Below are positions 61,190-64,000 of a DNA stretch of 64,000 nt, in pieces. The position numbers were made by a program, and so were the translations under genes. Numbering within the stretch: the first letter of the stretch is position 1; each line of letters opens with the position of its first letter. Under the pieces are notes generated by a model that had not been told where the DNA came from, searched no databases, and saw only the letters and a list, made by a program, of their open reading frames with translations. Source of the stretch: Clostridiales bacterium (GTDB lineage Bacteria > Bacillota > Clostridia > Oscillospirales > Acutalibacteraceae); contig JAGZMM010000004.1 of assembly GCA_018364155.1 (NCBI GenBank), positions 124,001 to 188,000 of the forward strand, given 5' to 3'.

Positions 61190-61978
61190 CTAAAACTTTC
61201 CGCCTCCGCCGCCATGGCTGCGGCCGCTGCTGGCGGTATGGGTCGTGCTCCCGCCGGAACCGCCGCCCGAGGAGGGAGGCGGCGGCGGGGAATACCGCCG
61301 GTTGATGGTTTCGTTGAGAAAGATATCCTCTTTGCTGGTAAGGCGCAGGGTACCGTTTTCCCGGAAGGGATACTGGTACGCCTTGCCGTGAAACCGGTAC
61401 TTTGCCAGCACAATCAGGCAGACGATCACGCCTACGCCCAAGCCGATGGCGGTATAGATCAGAAGGCGGACCGGGCTTACCGGATTGGGCCGGGATTCTT
61501 CTCCGCCGGCGGCATAGCCGTGTATCCGGGTCAAAAACACATCCGCCGCGCCCGCATAATCCTGATCGGACAGTCGGTTCTGCACCTGCGCGCGCAGGTC
61601 GTTTAGGCGCCGGTCTGTAACCGCGTCAATCATGGCGCCCTGGGTATAAATGTAGTATTCCCGGTTGTCCATGTCAATCAATAGCAGCGCGCCGCGTTGG
61701 TCGGTACCGAAGCCGATCCCATGGTCGTAATAAAATTCGTCCGCGCAGTCTTCAGCCGATTTGGGATTGGTATCGGTGGTGACGATGGCCAGGTCCATAT
61801 CGATCTCGCCGCTGATTTCGGCGATACGCTGCTCAAGCGCGTTTACCTGGGACGAGGTCAGAAGCCCGGCCTCGTCAAAAACCCGCTGTTGGCCGTCCGC
61901 TCCTTGCACAACTACGCAGGGAAGCAGGGCCAAAAGAAGCACCAGCAAAAATGAGCAGCGCAATCCCCCTTTCCTCAT
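61190..61978 (-). CDS. TPM-domain (YgcG-type) exported membrane protein
   Basis: 262 residues from ATG 61978, which overlaps the previous gene by 4 bases. Signal peptide, then a TPM/Psb32-like domain (VFDEAGLLTSSQVNALEQRIAEIS, LAIVTTDTNPKSAEDCADEFYYDHGIGFG, GALLLIDMDNREYYI), one membrane helix (about residues 168-190) and a Gly/Ser/His-rich tail ending SHGGGGGKF. TPM proteins are linked to membrane-protein quality control; role here unknown. Confidence 0.85.
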   Translation of the reverse strand: MRKGGLRCSFLLVLLLALLPCVVVQGADGQQRVFDEAGLLTSSQVNALEQRIAEISGEIDMDLAIVTTDTNPKSAEDCADEFYYDHGIGFGTDQRGALLLIDMDNREYYIYTQGAMIDAVTDRRLNDLRAQVQNRLSDQDYAGAADVFLTRIHGYAAGGEESRPNPVSPVRLLIYTAIGLGVGVIVCLIVLAKYRFHGKAYQYPFRENGTLRLTSKEDIFLNETINRRYSPPPPPSSGGGSGGSTTHTASSGRSHGGGGGKF

Positions 61979-63018
61979 AGCCAAAACCCTCCCAACAGCG
62001 CAAGCAAAAACACCGGCACCGCCACCGCAGCCAAGAGGATGCCCAGCTTTGCATAAGAAATTGGCAGCTTGCCGCACACATTTCCGGTCTGCCCGTTAAG
62101 GGCGTAATAATAAACATCTCCCTTTGCGCTGCGGTAGGTCAAGGTCCAGACCGGGAACAGCGCGTAACGCATATGCGAATCGGTCAGGTGCAGGGAATTG
62201 GACACGGTCTGTACGGTGCTGTATCCCACGATGGTATCCCGCATCAAAGCCTGCGCCCCTTCCCTGGCCTCACGTTCCACCTCGGGCATCACCTGCGCCG
62301 CGTCAATGTCTCGCGCTTGTGCCTGAAACCCGGCGAGATACGGCAGGGAGAACACCTGCGTTTTCCCGATTTCAAAGGGCTGGACCCCTTCGATCAGCTG
62401 CCGGTTGGCCTTTTTGAGGGCGTTTTTCACCAGATTGTCAAACTGCACCGCTCCCGCCCGGTGAACTGAGAAATACTGGGTTTTTGTGTACACGTAATCC
62501 CCTGACCGCCAGCTGCTGACCTTGGTGGCGTTGGCGTGAAGCTCCCCTTCCACCTTGCAGTCCGCCAGCCAGTATGGAAAATACACACCGCGAAGCTCTT
62601 CCACCCGGCTTTCCCGCCGAAACGCGGTGGGAATGAACCATTTCTTTTTGAGCCATTTGGTGAAGCTCTCCTGGGCCTCTTCCTTTTCAATGGCAAAGGG
62701 AATCACCAGATCCGGCTCCATCTCCCCTTGAAGCCTTCCTGACAGGATGACAGGATTGTGGCAGTAGTAACAGGAGGTGGCGGCGGTAGTTTCATCGGTG
62801 ACGATCTGGGCGCCGCAGCTGGGGCAGGAATAGCACACCGCGTGCCCCCCGTCTTCCTTGGGCGCGGTGGTTTCTGACTGGGTCTCGGTGCCTGCTTTGC
62901 TGTCCAGCTCCTCCTTGGTAAAGGCGCTTTTGCAGAAGTCACAGTAGAAGCCCTGGGTACCGGGCGTAAACACAAGAGGGGCGTCGCAGTTGGGGCATTT
63001 GTAGGTAACCGATGGCAT
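61975..63018 (-). CDS. Zinc-ribbon (TFIIB-type) membrane protein
   Basis: 347 residues. Two N-terminal zinc ribbons (YKCPNCDAPLVF...FYCDFC and YSCPSCGAQIV...SCYYCHNPV), a soluble domain, and one or two hydrophobic segments at the C-terminus (KLGILLAAVAVPVFLLALLGG). The frame MPSVTYKCPNC is preceded by AAGGAGG. It is sometimes annotated as a helicase-like protein because of the ribbons, but no helicase motif is present. Coupled to the TPM gene. Confidence 0.8.
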   Translation of the reverse strand: MPSVTYKCPNCDAPLVFTPGTQGFYCDFCKSAFTKEELDSKAGTETQSETTAPKEDGGHAVCYSCPSCGAQIVTDETTAATSCYYCHNPVILSGRLQGEMEPDLVIPFAIEKEEAQESFTKWLKKKWFIPTAFRRESRVEELRGVYFPYWLADCKVEGELHANATKVSSWRSGDYVYTKTQYFSVHRAGAVQFDNLVKNALKKANRQLIEGVQPFEIGKTQVFSLPYLAGFQAQARDIDAAQVMPEVEREAREGAQALMRDTIVGYSTVQTVSNSLHLTDSHMRYALFPVWTLTYRSAKGDVYYYALNGQTGNVCGKLPISYAKLGILLAAVAVPVFLLALLGGFWL

Positions 63019-63053
63019 GAAGGATCCTCCTTATGGAGTGAAATGGTTAAAAT

Positions 63054-64000
63054 TTAAGCCCGGTCTTCCTCGTTAAAAGGGTCTCCGCATTCCGGGCAGA
63101 ACTTAGGGAGCGGTTTTCCAGGATCCGGCTCATAACCGCATTTATCACAGCGGAATTTCCCGCTCACCGGGCGGGGCTTGCCACATTCCGAGCAAAACTT
63201 TCCCGTATTTTTCGTGCCGCAGGCACACATCCATTCTTCCCGCTCCGGCTTCGGCTTGCCGCACTGGGGACAGAATTTCCCGGTATTTTTCGCCCCGCAG
63301 GAACAGGTCCATCCGTTGCCCGCCGCTTCTTTGGCCGCCTGCTGCTGCGCGGCCTGCTGGGCCTGCATCTGCTGCAGGTTCGTCTGGGACGCGGCACTCA
63401 TAAAGCCGCCGGCGCCCTGCATGCCCATACCCATGCCCATAAAGCCCGCCATGCTTCCGTTGGCGTTGGAGCCGGCCGCTTCCAGACCCCGGGCAATGGA
63501 ACCCTGGACATAGCCCTCCCGCACGGTGGCGTCGCCCAGCATGGCGCCCTGGTTTCGCATGTTGATGAGCTTCTGGGATTCCTCGTCATAGGAAATGCTG
63601 GCGATGCCCACCGACTGAATTTCCATTCCGCGCATCCGGTTCCAATCCTCGTCGAGAATGGCGGACATGTATTTGCTCAGCTCCCGCCCTTTCGAGGAAA
63701 CAAAGGAAATACGCACCCCGTCCACCGACATCTGGTTGATGGCGGACTGGAGGGCCTCCAAAAATTCGGCGAGATACTGCTCGTTGATGTCGTCGATCTT
63801 CACCCGGTCCTTGTTGCGGGGGATGGCCTCGGCGTAGAACTGCAGCGGGTCGGTAATTTTAATGGAATAGGTGCCGTGGGCCCGCAGAAAAAGCTCCGCG
63901 TTATAAAAGGTATCAAAGTAATTGATGGGCGAACGGGTACCAAACCGGATGCCCTTGATCTCCTGCAGGTTGATGTAATAGACCTTCTGTGCTGTGGGGT
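63054..64000 (-). CDS. SPFH/virion-core-like protein with C-terminal zinc ribbons (5' end beyond window)
   Basis: The minus-strand frame is open from 64000 down to the stop at 63054, so the N-terminus is missing. The visible N-terminal part (LQEIKGIRFGTRSPINYFD, FLRAHGTYSIKITDPLQFY) is an SPFH/Band-7-like domain; a Met/Gln-rich low-complexity middle (FMGMGMGMQGAGGF) follows, then three zinc ribbons (TCSCGAKNTGKFCPQCGKP, MCACGTKNTGKFCSECGKP, FRCDKCGYEPDPGK...KFCPECGDPF). Related to Bacillus YdjI-type proteins that gather at stressed membranes. It is the first visible gene of the three-gene cluster. Confidence 0.85.
   Translation of the reverse strand, partial: PTAQKVYYINLQEIKGIRFGTRSPINYFDTFYNAELFLRAHGTYSIKITDPLQFYAEAIPRNKDRVKIDDINEQYLAEFLEALQSAINQMSVDGVRISFVSSKGRELSKYMSAILDEDWNRMRGMEIQSVGIASISYDEESQKLINMRNQGAMLGDATVREGYVQGSIARGLEAAGSNANGSMAGFMGMGMGMQGAGGFMSAASQTNLQQMQAQQAAQQQAAKEAAGNGWTCSCGAKNTGKFCPQCGKPKPEREEWMCACGTKNTGKFCSECGKPRPVSGKFRCDKCGYEPDPGKPLPKFCPECGDPFNEEDRA

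Overview
The window looks like chromosome of an anaerobic, fairly GC-rich member of the Clostridia, most likely an Oscillospirales/Ruminococcaceae-type gut bacterium. The reasons are the gene neighbourhoods (folE-folP-folB-folK followed by a class III fructose bisphosphatase; rpsO-pnp-M16 peptidase; proB-proA; cimA-obg-mrnC), strong Gram-positive Shine-Dalgarno sequences, a class D sortase, ECF sigma/anti-sigma pairs, and zinc-ribbon membrane proteins typical of this group. The genus call is inference.

Layout. 1-4.0 kb: the 3' part of a surface 5'-nucleotidase, then a degenerate LCP-type membrane protein, a transglutaminase lipoprotein and a small membrane protein. 4.1-8.5 kb: dihydrofolate pathway genes running into fbp. 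8.5-15 kb: rpsO, pnp, M16 peptidase, proBA. 15-24 kb: an SGNH hydrolase with SLH-like repeats, a thioesterase, ComM, and a class D sortase operon. 22.6-26.3 kb: a lipoprotein with FG-GAP-like repeats followed by a two-component system. 26.5-29.8 kb: three paralogous zinc-finger anti-sigma-like proteins around one ECF sigma gene. 29.8-33.7 kb: mrnC, obg, cimA, a cupin. 33.77 kb: tRNA-Leu(TAG).

33.9-57.6 kb reads as an accessory island devoted to heme and iron, flanked by AT-rich scars with gene remnants (orphan Phd antitoxin, broken alpha/beta hydrolase, broken XRE regulator). In order it holds a TetR gene with an IrtAB/YbtPQ-like ABC pair; a P1B-type metal ATPase with a PacL-like small membrane partner and two micro-ORFs; a divergent regulator whose N-terminal half is DtxR-like and whose C-terminal half looks like a NEAT (heme-binding) domain; a 1403-residue NEAT/GLUG/FIVAR surface protein with an IPQTG sorting signal; a membrane-anchored NEAT protein; a heme-type SBP/permease/ATPase transporter; a short DtxR-family regulator; a CydDC-like ABC pair; and a DUF454 protein. 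The order surface NEAT - anchored NEAT - SBP - permease - ATPase matches the streptococcal shr-shp-hts(sia) pathway, in which heme passes from a surface receptor to an anchored relay and then to the importer.

A palindrome GTTAG-N6-CTAAC occurs just upstream of four transcription units of the island. Two copies sit on the predicted start sites of perfectly spaced divergent promoters (42.44-42.55 kb). This ties the ABC pair, the P-ATPase operon, the NEAT regulator and the surface NEAT gene into one probable regulon. The NEAT-fused regulator is the most novel item in the window.

57.7-64 kb returns to housekeeping-type content: mscL with a zinc ribbon, trmO, a DUF4253 protein, a PatB/MalY-type C-S lyase, and a TPM / zinc-ribbon membrane / SPFH zinc-ribbon cluster that runs off the right edge.
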